Shown: positions 16,791 to 25,865, counted from the first letter of the stretch. The stretch is 64,000 bases of DNA from RGIG3159 sp034927685 (GCA_034927685.1 JAYFPO010000024.1:62001-126000); one strand, 5' to 3'. Made by a program: numbers and translations. Notes: generated by a model not told the origin, from the sequence alone.

Positions 16791-17051
16791 TCCTGCTTCC
16801 CAATCAAATGGGGGACGTAATTGATACATAAATTAGAATGAAGGCGGCACGAAGAAACCGGGACGAAACATGCGGGAACGATGGAGAGCAGGCCGGAAAT
16901 CCGGCAAAGATGTCGAACACGGCGTCAAAAAATGGCTCTGAAAAGATTCTCGCCGTTCCGCCTGTCTCGGATGCGCCGCCGCCGGAGGAAACAGAAACAG
17001 TCGGGAAGGATCAGGCCGCGGCCGGTTCAGGGAGAAAGGAGGGCGTTGCGA

Positions 17052-17618
17052 TTGCGGCAGCTCCTGCGCAAAGCGAAGCGGAACGGTGCGGTCAGGCTAC
17101 TGTCTCTGGCGCTGTCGTTGCTGCTTTGCCTGGGGACGGCAGTCGGCGGCGCTCTGACGGCGCTGACAGGGGCGGCCAGACCGGCCCGGAATCGGACAGA
17201 TACCGCGTCGATTTCCTGTCAAGTCACGGAAGCATATGAGAAGGCGGACCAGGAAAAGCGTCACGTTGCCGTGCGAAATACCGGCCTGGTCGAGGCCTAT
17301 CTCCGGGCGACTGTCGTCATCACCTGGACCGCGGAGGATGGAACGGTCTTGCCGGAGACACCCACATCCGGGCAGGACTACTCGCTGGAGCTTGGCGAAA
17401 AATGGGTTGCGGAGGACGGCTACTACTATTACTGCGGCGCCGTGTCGCCCGGGGAGACGACCGAAGATCTGATCGTCTGCTATGCGGCGGTCGGCGAACA
17501 GACAGACTGCAGACTGTCTGTGGCAGTACAGGCTTCCGCTGTCCAGGCCACAAAAAGCGCGGCCGCGGCTGCCTGGGGGATGGCCCCTGCGGCGGACGGC
17601 TGGCTGGAAACGTCATAG
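17052..17618 (+). CDS. SipW-type/camelysin-like exported protein
   Basis: Open from 16881; the best start is TTG 17052 with AGGAGGG 8 bases upstream, giving 188 aa. The N terminus is a signal sequence (LLRKAKRNGAVRLLSLALSLLLCLG, written here as one run of basic then hydrophobic residues at about 4-28). The following domain, with NTGLVEAYLRATVVITW, AEDGTVLPE and GYYYYCGAVSPGETTEDLI, matches the exported camelysin/TasA-like proteins cleaved by SipW signal peptidase, which build extracellular fibres or are proteases in Bacillus. No sipW is nearby. An earlier ATG (16932 or 16971) is possible but would add a long arginine-rich leader. Confidence 0.68.
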   Translation: MRQLLRKAKRNGAVRLLSLALSLLLCLGTAVGGALTALTGAARPARNRTDTASISCQVTEAYEKADQEKRHVAVRNTGLVEAYLRATVVITWTAEDGTVLPETPTSGQDYSLELGEKWVAEDGYYYYCGAVSPGETTEDLIVCYAAVGEQTDCRLSVAVQASAVQATKSAAAAAWGMAPAADGWLETS

Positions 17619-17687
17619 GAGCTCCGTGCCGGCTGCGGGAAGAGGCAATACGCCGCTTGCTCACAAATGGCACAAAGGGAGGATAAA

Positions 17688-17725
17688 AAACGCTGTGAGT
17701 CCGGAGCTCCGGAATCACAGCGTTT
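17688..17725. terminator. bidirectional hairpin between SipW-type gene and fba
   Basis: AAACGCTGTGA (17688-17698) pairs with TCACAGCGTTT (17715-17725); the loop itself contains a CCGGAGCTCCGG palindrome. It serves the convergent gene ends at 17618 (+) and 17760 (-). Confidence 0.75.
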
Positions 17726-17759
17726 CGTATGGAGGTCAGAACTGACCGCATTTTTGGAA

Positions 17760-18698
17760 TCAGGCTTTGCCGGCGCAGCCCAGGACGTCGATCAGCTTGT
17801 GGCGGACCAGTTCCTTGATGTTGGCGCGGGCGGGCTTCAGATACTCTCTGGGGTCGAACTTGTCGGGATGATCATTGAAGAACTTGCGGATGGTACCGGT
17901 CATGGCAAGCCGCAGATCGGAGTCGATGTTGATCTTGCAGACTGCGGAACGGGCCGCTTCGCGGAGCTGATCCTCCGGGACACCGATCGCGCCGGGCATA
18001 TTGCCGCCGTTTTCGTTGACCATCCGGACGTACTCCTGCGGGACCGAGGAGGAGCCGTGCAGCACGATGGGGAAGCCGGGCAGACGCTTTTCGCACTCAT
18101 GCAGCACGTCGAGGCGCAGCTGGGGCTTGGTGCCGGGCTTGAACTTAAACGCGCCGTGAGAGGTGCCGATGGCGATGGCCAGAGAGTCGCAGCCGGACTT
18201 GGAAACGAACTCCTCCACCTCTTCCGGATGCGTATAGGAAGAATCCTCCGCAGAAACCTTGACCTCGTCCTCAATACCGGCCAGGGTACCCAGCTCAGCC
18301 TCAACCACGACGCCGCGGGCATGGGCATATTCCACGACCTTCTTGGTGATCTCGATGTTCTCGGCAAAAGGCTTGGAGGACGCGTCGATCATGACAGAGG
18401 TGAAGCCGCCGTCAATGCAGGCCTTGCAGGTCTCGAAGTCGGGGCCGTGGTCTAGATGCAGCGCAATCGGGATATCCGGGCAGCAGAGCACGGCAGCTTC
18501 CACCAGCTTGACCAGATAGTTGTGGTTGGCGTAAGCACGCGCACCCTTGGAGACCTGAAGAATCACAGGAGCGTGCTCTTCTGCGCAGGCTTCGGTAATG
18601 CCCTGAACGATTTCCATGTTGTTGACGTTGAAAGCGCCAATGGCATAACCGCCCTTGTAGGCATTCTTGAACATTTCGGTTGTGGTTACCAGAGGCAT
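17760..18698 (-). CDS. fba: class II fructose-bisphosphate aldolase
   Basis: A 312-aa class II (zinc) aldolase that splits fructose-1,6-bisphosphate in glycolysis. Visible signatures: GAFNVNNME near the N terminus, the catalytic/zinc HLDHGPDFE, the EAELGTLAGIED loop, zinc histidine in GTSHGAFK and the LHGSSSVP phosphate loop. The ATG at 18698 follows GGAGATG; upstream starts would run into the promoter. It stands divergent from pfp, so aldolase and phosphofructokinase share one intergenic control region. Confidence 0.95.
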   Translation of the reverse strand: MPLVTTTEMFKNAYKGGYAIGAFNVNNMEIVQGITEACAEEHAPVILQVSKGARAYANHNYLVKLVEAAVLCCPDIPIALHLDHGPDFETCKACIDGGFTSVMIDASSKPFAENIEITKKVVEYAHARGVVVEAELGTLAGIEDEVKVSAEDSSYTHPEEVEEFVSKSGCDSLAIAIGTSHGAFKFKPGTKPQLRLDVLHECEKRLPGFPIVLHGSSSVPQEYVRMVNENGGNMPGAIGVPEDQLREAARSAVCKINIDSDLRLAMTGTIRKFFNDHPDKFDPREYLKPARANIKELVRHKLIDVLGCAGKA

Positions 18699-18765
18699 AA
18701 TGACATCTCCTTTATTTCTGTTCCTTGTGAATAAGCTCCACATAGCAACATCTTTGTACTCAAAT

Positions 18766-18794
18766 ATTATAACAAAAAGCCCAATTTTAATCAA
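18766..18794 (-). promoter_or_regulatory. sigma-A promoter of fba
   Basis: Minus-strand TTGATT (18789-18794) and TATAAT (18766-18771), spacer 17. Confidence 0.75.
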
Positions 18795-18819
18795 TTCAGG
18801 ATTTTTTACAAAGAATAAT

Positions 18820-18848
18820 TTTACAAGGAAGGATTCCTGTGCTATATT
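18820..18848 (+). promoter_or_regulatory. sigma-A promoter of pfp
   Basis: TTTACA (18820-18825) and TATATT (18843-18848), spacer 17. It lies in the 186-base region shared with the divergent fba promoter; the spacer contains the palindrome AAGGATTCCT. Confidence 0.75.
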
Positions 18849-18884
18849 AACAGATGATTTTTTATTGAAAAGGAGTGTCCTTTT

Positions 18885-20126
18885 ATGTCAGAGAGTGTTC
18901 TGAAAGGTGCCTGTATCATTGGCCAGTCCGGCGGCCCCTCCGCCGTCATCAACGCGTCGGCCTACGGCGTCATCAAAACTGCGCTGGAAAGCGACGCCAT
19001 CACCACCGTGTACGGCGCCAATCACGGAATCAAGGGCGTTCTGAACGACCGCCTGATGATCATGGACCGGGAGGACCCGGCGGAGCTGGAGCGCCTGCTC
19101 TATACGCCGTCCTCCGCGCTGGGTTCCTGCCGTTATAAAATTGCGGACCCGGATGCGGATGATACCGACTACAAGCGGATTCTGGAGATTTTCAAAAAGT
19201 ACGACGTCCGGTATTTCTTCTATAACGGCGGAAACGACTCGATGGATACCTGCGCCAAGGTTTCCCGCTACATGGCGAAGGTTGGCTACGAGTGCCGTGT
19301 GATGGGTGTACCGAAAACCATCGATAACGACCTCTGCGACACCGACCACTGTCCCGGCTTTGCCTCTGCCGCCAAGTATATCGCGACCTCCATCATGGAG
19401 GTCAGCCGTGACGCCCATGTCTACGACACCGGGATGATTACGATTATCGAGTGCATGGGCCGCCATGCCGGTTGGCTGACCGCCGCCGCCGCTCTGGCGA
19501 AGGCGTCCGGGGACGGACCCGACTTTATCTATGTTCCCGAGGTGGACTTCAACATGGATAAGTTTATCGAGGATGTCTCCGCCTTCTATCTGAAAACAGG
19601 CAATTGCATTGTCGCCGTCTCCGAGGGCATTCACTATGCGGACGGCACCTTCGTGTCTGAGGCGACGGCCTCTGCCACCGACGGCTTCGGCCATGCCCAG
19701 CTGGGTGGCCTGGCTGCGACACTGGCCAACGTTATGAAGGTGAAAACCGGCGCGAAGGTCCGCGGCATTGAGCTGAGCTTGCTGCAGCGCTGCGCCGCCC
19801 ACTGCGCCTCCGGCACCGACATCCGCGAGTCTTTCGAATCAGGCAAGGCCGCCGTCGAGGCCGCTGTCTCCGGTATCACCGGCAAGATGGTCGGCTTTGC
19901 ATGCGATCGCGCCAATGGCTATTCCTGCAAGACAAAGCTCTTTGATCTGAATGAAGTGGCCAACTTTGAGAAGAAGCTGCCGCGCGAATGGATCAATGAA
20001 GCGGGAAACAACATCGAGCAGTCCTTTGTGGACTACGCGCTGCCGCTGATTCAGGGCGAAACTCCCATGGTCAAGGAAAATGGCCTGCCCCGTTTCTGCC
20101 GCCTGAAAAAGGTGTTCGCGGAATAA
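18885..20126 (+). CDS. pfp: pyrophosphate-dependent phosphofructokinase
   Basis: A 413-aa phosphofructokinase. The phosphoryl-donor site reads GGNDS (residues 115-119), with aspartate where ATP enzymes have glycine (GGDGS), and PKTIDND (143-149), with lysine where ATP enzymes have glycine. Both changes mark the PPi-using clade, which catalyses reversible fructose-6-P phosphorylation. MGRHAGW is also present. ATG at 18885 with AAAGGAG upstream. Divergent from fba; a perfect terminator follows. Pyrophosphate specificity rests on these motifs only. Confidence 0.92.
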   Translation: MSESVLKGACIIGQSGGPSAVINASAYGVIKTALESDAITTVYGANHGIKGVLNDRLMIMDREDPAELERLLYTPSSALGSCRYKIADPDADDTDYKRILEIFKKYDVRYFFYNGGNDSMDTCAKVSRYMAKVGYECRVMGVPKTIDNDLCDTDHCPGFASAAKYIATSIMEVSRDAHVYDTGMITIIECMGRHAGWLTAAAALAKASGDGPDFIYVPEVDFNMDKFIEDVSAFYLKTGNCIVAVSEGIHYADGTFVSEATASATDGFGHAQLGGLAATLANVMKVKTGAKVRGIELSLLQRCAAHCASGTDIRESFESGKAAVEAAVSGITGKMVGFACDRANGYSCKTKLFDLNEVANFEKKLPREWINEAGNNIEQSFVDYALPLIQGETPMVKENGLPRFCRLKKVFAE

Positions 20127-20142
20127 AGCCGACGCACAAAAG

Positions 20143-20176
20143 CGCGCCCGCTGCAGTTTGCAGCGGGCGCGTTTTT
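20143..20176 (+). terminator. terminator after pfp
   Basis: 13-base stem (20143-20155 with 20159-20171), 3-base loop, then TTTTT. Confidence 0.93.
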
Positions 20177-20356
20177 GATGGATGTTGGACAGTCATACTG
20201 TTATACCATAATAGGTGGATCAGATTTGCAAGAGAAATTTTTACCTTGCTCTAGGCCGGGAAGGGGCGCGGACTGTGGCCAGCTGGCGACGAGGCAGGAC
20301 GAAAAATGAATCCCAAAGATGTCAATTTATTCATCGGATAACAGTAGAAAGTGCAG

Positions 20357-21259
20357 CTAGTTTTCCAGAAGAGGGAGGCTGCGGTCACGGCCCCAGAAAA
20401 ACAGGGCAACGGTACCGGGCCCGGTATGGCTGCCGATGGTGGTGCCAACGTAGTTGAGGACGACCTTGCCCTGGAGCTTTGGAAATCTGGCTTCGATCAG
20501 ATTCGCCACCTGTCTGGCGTCCTCCATACAGGCGGAATGGGAAATAAAGCACTTACCGCTGTAATTCAGACCGTCGTCGGCATAGGCTTCCATTCTCGCA
20601 ACGATTTCCCGGATGACCCGCCTTTTAGAACGAATTTTGGATCTGGGAACCAGATGGCCCTGTTCGTCCATGTTGAGCAGGGGACAGATGCCCAGCACCG
20701 TACCAACCAGACCGGCGGTTTTGGAAATCCGCCCACCCTTCACATAAAAGGTCAAATCCGTGGAGAAGAACCAATGGTTCATGCACAGCTTGTGTTCTTC
20801 GATCCACCGGTAGAGCGCGTCAATGTCCATACCGGCGTCCCGCCGGTCAGCCAGTGTCTCCATGATAAGACCATAACCGGAGGAGGCCCCCAGAGAATCG
20901 ACAATATAGATTTTTCTGTCCGGAAACCGCTCGCGTGCAATGAGCGCGGCGTTGACGGCGGAATTATAGCTCCCGGAGAGACCGGAGGACAGGCAGACGT
21001 GCAGAATGTCCTGCCCGCGTTCCAGCATCGGCGTGAAGTGGTCCAGGTATTCGGAAATATTCACCTGCGCAGTGCTGGTTTCAGCGCCGTTTGCCATGGC
21101 CTTATAAAAATCCTCAAAGGGTATGGTCTGCCCCAAATCATCCAGATAGGTCTTTCCATCCAGCATAAAGTGAAAGCAGACATAGGAAATATCCCGTTCT
21201 GCGAAATGGGAGACGGACAGGTCCGCAGTGGAGCAGCAACTGAGGGCATAGGAATGCAT
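20357..21259 (-). CDS. DegV family fatty-acid-binding protein
   Basis: A 300-aa DegV protein. Features: STADL near the start in the family's phosphate/fatty-acid site, TSTAQVNISEYLDHF, the CLSSGLSGSYNSA motif, and the YVKGGRISKTAGLVGTVL segment. DegV (FakB-like) proteins bind fatty acids and present them to the kinase FakA for phosphorylation. No fakA homolog lies in this window. ATG at 21259 with GGAGAACC upstream. The 180 bases to its right-hand neighbour pfp hold only the pfp terminator. Confidence 0.92.
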   Translation of the reverse strand: MHSYALSCCSTADLSVSHFAERDISYVCFHFMLDGKTYLDDLGQTIPFEDFYKAMANGAETSTAQVNISEYLDHFTPMLERGQDILHVCLSSGLSGSYNSAVNAALIARERFPDRKIYIVDSLGASSGYGLIMETLADRRDAGMDIDALYRWIEEHKLCMNHWFFSTDLTFYVKGGRISKTAGLVGTVLGICPLLNMDEQGHLVPRSKIRSKRRVIREIVARMEAYADDGLNYSGKCFISHSACMEDARQVANLIEARFPKLQGKVVLNYVGTTIGSHTGPGTVALFFWGRDRSLPLLEN

Positions 21260-21353
21260 AGAGGTTCTCCTTTCGGCGCACTTGATAATGAAATCCTACC
21301 ATAACCGGGTACCATGCAGCAAGCTACTGAACACCGGTGGGGACTCTATCACC

Positions 21354-21393
21354 AAAAAACAGGAGCAGAGACCTCGCAAACGAGGCTCTACTC
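21354..21393 (-). terminator. terminator of the XRE regulator gene
   Basis: Minus-strand hairpin (CGAGG core arms at 21372-21376 and 21381-21385, extended with mismatches) followed by TTTTTT at 21354-21359. Confidence 0.65.
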
Positions 21394-21422
21394 CCAAAGA
21401 AATTGCTCTACGGATCGTAGAA

Positions 21423-22013
21423 TCAGGCTTTTTCCCGCGGCCTTTTGATCCGAAAGCAGAGGAACACCACCAGCTCGGCCGGGATGGTGACCAAAAAGAG
21501 CTGCCAGAAATTGTGTTTCAGAAAAGTCAGATAGATGGTGGCAACGATACTGAACACAAGAAAAGCGACGATGTACTTGTTGAAGCGGCCTTGATGCCAG
21601 ATCGATTGCAGCACAAGCAGCGTGATCAGCGAAATGGGGACGGCATAGATGAAGATGTGCCAGACGATCAGTCCCCCCATCCAGAACAGGACAAAGGCCA
21701 ACACGGCGAGCGTCCAGATACCAAGAATGGAGATCAAGGTGATGGTGGCGGTGCTGTAGACGGCATCGCCGGGCTTCGTGTAGATGACCGGTTCAATCTC
21801 CGAATGGGGCTGCAGCAGATAGTCCACCGTCACGCCGAAAATCTCTGCGATTTGTTTCAGCACAAAGGCATCCGGGACCGCGTCGCCCCGCTCCCATTTG
21901 GAGATGGACTTGTCGGAGTAATTCAGTTTTTCGCCCAATTCCGCCTGTGTCATGCCAGAGGCCAGCCGGAGGCGGATCAGGTTGCTGGCGACCGTCGCCT
22001 TAAATTCATCCAT
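21423..22013 (-). CDS. XRE-type HTH regulator with membrane domain
   Basis: A 196-aa protein. Residues about 8-62 form a Cro/CI helix-turn-helix (MTQAELGEKLNYSDKSISKWERGDAVPD is the canonical region). Residues about 85-190 contain four hydrophobic helices (for example ITLISILGIWTLAVLAFVLFW). Such membrane-tethered XRE proteins are common in Clostridia and probably sense envelope state; the target is unknown. The ATG at 22013 follows GGGAGG by 8 bases. Transcribed alone. Confidence 0.88.
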   Translation of the reverse strand: MDEFKATVASNLIRLRLASGMTQAELGEKLNYSDKSISKWERGDAVPDAFVLKQIAEIFGVTVDYLLQPHSEIEPVIYTKPGDAVYSTATITLISILGIWTLAVLAFVLFWMGGLIVWHIFIYAVPISLITLLVLQSIWHQGRFNKYIVAFLVFSIVATIYLTFLKHNFWQLFLVTIPAELVVFLCFRIKRPREKA

Positions 22014-22144
22014 GGAGAGAACCTCCCGGTTTTGTACTTCCTCCTATTATCCCGGACAGCCGGAATAAAAGTCAAGCAAAAAAACTGCAAAAAATTTCAT
22101 ACGGCTGAAAACGAAGGGGAAAATGCCGGGAGACCGCCGGATCC

Positions 22145-23044
22145 TTATTCCCGAGGCACCATAATGCGGAGCGCACAGTTGTGGTTGCGAATCAGTGCAG
22201 CGCGGCAGGAACCGCCGTCCTCGCCATCCAGCGTCCAGGCAACCTCGCTGTCAAATTCCACCCGTACCTCGTTGGACTGGAAGGACAAAAAGCGCCGCTG
22301 GTCGGTAAAGTCCATTCGCAGAGCCAGCGTTGCGACATCGTTGAACTCCAGAAGATTTTTGATGTCCCGGACGAATACCACCTCGGAGAGACCGTCGTTC
22401 AGGGAAATATTCATTTCCCTGACGCTCTTGGGGCGGAAACCGCCGACCGATTTGGTGCTGGCGATCATACCGAAAATAAAATCTCCCTCCTCCGCAATGC
22501 CGTCTGCCGTGACTTTTGCGTGGATGGGCTTGATTTCGCCCAGGGCTTTGACGCCCTGCAGCAGATAGGCAAGCCGGCCAAGCGCCTTTTTTGCGTCCTG
22601 CGGCGTGGCATAGGCCACGTCTGTAAAGGCGCCGAAGGCGGCGACATAGGTGAAAGGGCGGCCATTGAAGGAGCCGATGTCCAGCGTCATTTCCTCTCCG
22701 CAGACGATGTTCCGGGCGGACTCCACGGCATCCAGCGAAAGGCCCAGAGAGGAGGCAACATCGTTGACGGTCCCGGCGGGAATGTAGCCCAATACCGGCG
22801 GCCGATTCAGTTCCATCAGGCCGGCTACGGTTTCGTTCAGGGTGCCGTCGCCGCCCGCGGAGACGACAAGATCGTAGTTGTCGCCCTCCTCCATGAGAAT
22901 CCGGGTGATCTCCCGCGGAGCGGCGGTGATGTGGACGCGAACGTCGTAGTCACCGCCGCAGAAGATCTGCAGAACATCAAGCAGATTGGTACGGATGCCG
23001 GAATGACCGGCGTTGGGATTGATAAAAAACAGAAGCTTCTTCAT
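22145..23044 (-). CDS. diacylglycerol/lipid kinase (DagK/YegS family)
   Basis: A 299-aa lipid kinase. The nucleotide-binding signature is VVSAGGDGTLNETV, followed by the PAGTVNDVASSLGL motif of the family and the late LDGED. It would recycle diacylglycerol to phosphatidic acid, or act on a related lipid. Start ATG 23044 with GGAGG upstream; the frame-extending starts are inferior. It begins 28 bases after the PPIase gene stop, so the two are probably one operon. Confidence 0.9.
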   Translation of the reverse strand: MKKLLFFINPNAGHSGIRTNLLDVLQIFCGGDYDVRVHITAAPREITRILMEEGDNYDLVVSAGGDGTLNETVAGLMELNRPPVLGYIPAGTVNDVASSLGLSLDAVESARNIVCGEEMTLDIGSFNGRPFTYVAAFGAFTDVAYATPQDAKKALGRLAYLLQGVKALGEIKPIHAKVTADGIAEEGDFIFGMIASTKSVGGFRPKSVREMNISLNDGLSEVVFVRDIKNLLEFNDVATLALRMDFTDQRRFLSFQSNEVRVEFDSEVAWTLDGEDGGSCRAALIRNHNCALRIMVPRE

Positions 23045-23072
23045 CCGAATTTCCTCCGGGAGCATTGTTCCA

Positions 23073-24596
23073 TTATTGCCCGCTGCTGGCAGCCATTTCG
23101 ACGTTGCAGGGATAGATTGCCGCGTTCGTCAGGTCCGAGGTAGCCGGGTAAGCGGCGATCAGATCGGTACACATCTGGCTGTAGAGCTCATTCTGGTAAT
23201 CGGAATAGACCACACTGTGCCAGTGGGATTCGCCGGTGCTGCCGACAAAGTATACAATATGGTAACCATAATCAGTCTCCACAATACCTGTGTCGCCAGG
23301 CTGGCGGCCGTCGGCAAAGCACCAGGTATTGAAGTCCTCCTTCATTTCACCGGGATACACGTCCTCATAGAGACCGCCGTCTGCGGCAGAGCCGGAATCC
23401 TCCGAGTTGGCTGTCGCCAGCGCGGCAAAGGAGTCCTCCGTCATGTCACCGGCTTGCCACTGGGCATAGATCTCTTCCGCCTTGGCCTTGGCATCGTCCT
23501 TGGCGGCCTGTACGGCCTCGTCGTAGCCCTCGTCGCCTTCGGCCAGGTCCACGGTCGCGGGCTCGATCAGGATATGGCGAACATTGACCATCGAGGTGTC
23601 GTCCTTTTCCAGGCCGTTTGACTCATAGTTCGTGATGTTTTCCTCGTAGTAGCCCTCCAGAGCCTCGTCCGTGATCTCCTGCGCCGACAGCTTGGAACTC
23701 AGATAGGAGGATGCCAGCAGGTATTCCCCCAGGAATTCCCGATAAGAGTCAACGGTGCAGTAGGGGCCGTAGATATACTGGAGATAGTCCTCCGCCGTCT
23801 CCTTGCCGATCTGCTGGGCATAGGAGGCCAAAGTGTCTTCCAGCGAGTCCAGTGACGCCTGCGCCTCCGCCGGCAGCGTGTAGCCCTCGGCGTTTGCCGC
23901 CGTGCAGGCCGCCGCGCTGGTCTCAAAGGTGGAGATTGCGGAATCAAGGAACATTTGCTCCCAAGTGGTGGTTTCGTCGTACATTTGCGTGTCCAGACCG
24001 GCGGTGGTGTCCAGCAGATAGGAAATATAATCCGCATAATAGTTCTGGAACGTGTAATACTCCCGCCAGTAATAGAAGGGCAGGGTCCGGTTGGTCAGCG
24101 TATAATCACCGCAGGTCGCGATTACCTGATCCAGCAGCGCGTCGTTGTACTCCTCTGCGGAACGGCTGGAATAGGAGACCGTGGGCGTTGCAGCAGTCTC
24201 AGTTTCCGCGTCAGTCTCCGAAGAAACGGCGGCGGTTGTTTCCGCAGCGGTTGTTTCCGCGGTCGCCGAGTCCTGCGCGGCGCTCTTTTTGCTGCCGTTG
24301 ACCAGCAGCACAACCAAGGCGGCAATGACCGCCAGAACGGCCAGAATCCCAATCACCAGAACCGCCGTTTTCGGCGCGTCTTTCTTCTTACCCGGCTCCT
24401 GCCTCGCGGGTTCCGGTTCCTCCGCACTGGGCGTGGGAGGCATTTCATCTGGTTCCGCGGAGGAACCCGTGTCGGTCTCCCCTTGGACTGCTTCTTCCGT
24501 CTGGGCGTCGTCACCGGCGAGCGGTTTGCCGCAGGCAGGACAGTGCGTTTCGTCCCCGTTCAGCGGGGCCCCACAATAGTTGCAATTCATTGGCAT
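23073..24596 (-). CDS. zinc-ribbon, membrane-anchored PrsA-like peptidyl-prolyl isomerase
   Basis: A 507-aa protein. Residues 4-22 are a zinc ribbon (CNYC ... CPAC), followed by an acidic/proline-rich stretch, one membrane helix at about 77-100 (TAVLVIGILAVLAVIAALVVLLV in part), and a Thr/Ala/Glu-rich linker. A SurA/PrsA-like chaperone region comes next, and a parvulin domain (NVRHILIEP ... YGYHIVYFVG) lies at about 350-460. It should fold exported proteins outside the membrane while its zinc ribbon stays in the cytosol. Unlike PrsA it is not a lipoprotein. Starts at ATG 24596; ATG 24590 is nearly as good. Confidence 0.85.
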   Translation of the reverse strand: MPMNCNYCGAPLNGDETHCPACGKPLAGDDAQTEEAVQGETDTGSSAEPDEMPPTPSAEEPEPARQEPGKKKDAPKTAVLVIGILAVLAVIAALVVLLVNGSKKSAAQDSATAETTAAETTAAVSSETDAETETAATPTVSYSSRSAEEYNDALLDQVIATCGDYTLTNRTLPFYYWREYYTFQNYYADYISYLLDTTAGLDTQMYDETTTWEQMFLDSAISTFETSAAACTAANAEGYTLPAEAQASLDSLEDTLASYAQQIGKETAEDYLQYIYGPYCTVDSYREFLGEYLLASSYLSSKLSAQEITDEALEGYYEENITNYESNGLEKDDTSMVNVRHILIEPATVDLAEGDEGYDEAVQAAKDDAKAKAEEIYAQWQAGDMTEDSFAALATANSEDSGSAADGGLYEDVYPGEMKEDFNTWCFADGRQPGDTGIVETDYGYHIVYFVGSTGESHWHSVVYSDYQNELYSQMCTDLIAAYPATSDLTNAAIYPCNVEMAASSGQ

Positions 24597-24744
24597 GTCT
24601 CACTTTCTTCCGGGCTCAGCCCAAACGTAGTCAGTTTACCATGCTATGGCGCGCATTGCAATCGCAATCTCGTGAACAGTCTGTGAATTCGCCGCCCTTC
24701 GGCGGCTTTCCTGAAAAAGAGACCGAAATTCCCAGTTCTGTCAC

Positions 24745-24773
24745 TTGACTTTTGATTCGCGCTTCCCTATACT
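24745..24773 (+). promoter_or_regulatory. sigma-A promoter of surface protein gene
   Basis: TTGACT (24745-24750) and TATACT (24768-24773), spacer 17; the leader is about 115 bases. Otherwise the 299-base interval before the next gene shows no structure I can name. Confidence 0.8.
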
Positions 24774-24895
24774 ATATATAGATAGAGCGTTCCGAATTTG
24801 ACCACCATATCTTGTTGCTTTGTTGGACTTTCGGGAGATTTTGTTACGAATTCGGACTGCCGGGCCGCAGAATGTCAGAAATGGGCGGGATCAAT

Positions 24896-25417
24896 ATGAT
24901 GCATCGGATGAGAAAGCTCTTCGTGATGGTATTCGCCGTGTTGGCGGCGCTGCTGCTGTCGCTGACCGCGTCGGCGGTGTGTACGGAGCACGATATGGAC
25001 GAGGGCGTCGTGACGACGGAGCCCACCTGTACGACCATCGGCATCATCACCTATACTTGCCGGAACGAAGGCTGCGGCTACAGCTATACGGAAAAAATCG
25101 GCAACCTTGGACATCGGTTTGTAAACGGTGTCTGCACGGTCTGCGGCGCGGTGGATGAGAGCTATGTGCCCGAGACGGAACCGGAAACTCAGCCGGAAAC
25201 GGCCGCCGAGGAGTCGGAGACCGCGCCCGTGACCATTTTGAATACGGCCAGGCCGCTGTCGGCACCGTCGCAGGAAACGGAGACGGCGGTATCCTTCAAC
25301 GTGGTGGCCGCGGGCGCACAGACCGGCGATACTGGTACGCCCCTGCTCTGGGGGTTGCTGTTGCTGTCGACGCTGACCGCTGCCGCGCTGCTTCACCGCA
25401 AACCGTCCGCACAATAA
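24896..25417 (+). CDS. small cell-surface protein with Cys-rich repeat and C-terminal anchor
   Basis: A 173-aa exported protein. A signal peptide (about 5-25) leads to a cysteine-rich module (TTEPTCTTIGIITYTC ... CTVCGA) of the type often repeated in clostridial surface proteins (short CxxC zinc-ribbon-like units with GH). A Glu/Thr-rich spacer follows, then a C-terminal QTGDTG, hydrophobic helix and basic HRK tail. That tail looks like a cell-wall sorting signal whose LPxTG motif is degenerate. Start ATG 24896 has GGCGGG upstream; ATG 24872 and 24908 are alternatives. Function unknown. Confidence 0.72.
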   Translation: MMHRMRKLFVMVFAVLAALLLSLTASAVCTEHDMDEGVVTTEPTCTTIGIITYTCRNEGCGYSYTEKIGNLGHRFVNGVCTVCGAVDESYVPETEPETQPETAAEESETAPVTILNTARPLSAPSQETETAVSFNVVAAGAQTGDTGTPLLWGLLLLSTLTAAALLHRKPSAQ

Positions 25418-25517
25418 AAAAATCATCGGAAGGCTCGCCGCAAAATGTGAACAGCATCCTGTCAAGAGGACAATAAAAGGAAGAGAAAGAATACACAGCG
25501 CTGCGGGGCTGTATGAC

Positions 25518-25568
25518 CTGCGGAATTCAGGCGACTGTTAAGGTGCGACTGAAATCCGCGGTTTTTTG
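25518..25568 (+). terminator. terminator of surface protein gene
   Basis: 13-base stem with one mismatch (25518-25530 with 25549-25561) and TTTTTT. It sits 100 bases past the stop. Confidence 0.7.
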
Positions 25569-25800
25569 TTGTGCTGCTGACTACAGTTCATAGTTCCCCC
25601 TTGATGTCGGAACACCGAGGTTATGCTGTAATCGTTTTATCGTCATTGGGCATCTTCACGAGGGAAGTGCGGTCAGCGCAGCGATTTCCGTCACAGGGGC
25701 ACGCACAAGCGTTCCAAATCATCACGGATGCGGCGAAGCGGGGCCCTTCGATTGCAGAACCCTGCCATTTTTTCAGTATCGTGACAATCAATGCCGTTAC
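25569..25800. other. gene-free interval
   Basis: I see no coding signal, RNA gene or repeat between the surface-protein terminator and the terminator of the AroE-like operon. Confidence 0.5.
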
Positions 25801-25845
25801 AAAAAAACCGCTCCCGGGAGGCAGGGGTCAGGCCTCCGGGAGCGG
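25801..25845 (-). terminator. terminator of glycyl-radical operon 1
   Basis: 14-15-base stem (25808-25822 with 25832-25845, one bulge) with TTTTTTT on the minus strand at 25801-25807. Placed 21 bases after the AroE-like stop. Confidence 0.9.
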
Positions 25846-25865
25846 AATCGGGGAGCAAAGCGAAT

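Noticed and set aside
16838..17239. 133-codon frame overlapping the camelysin-like gene
   Set aside because: No recognisable domain; the TTG 17052 frame has both an SD and a family match.
20215..20457. 80-codon frame after pfp
   Set aside because: Overlaps the DegV stop, no SD, no family.
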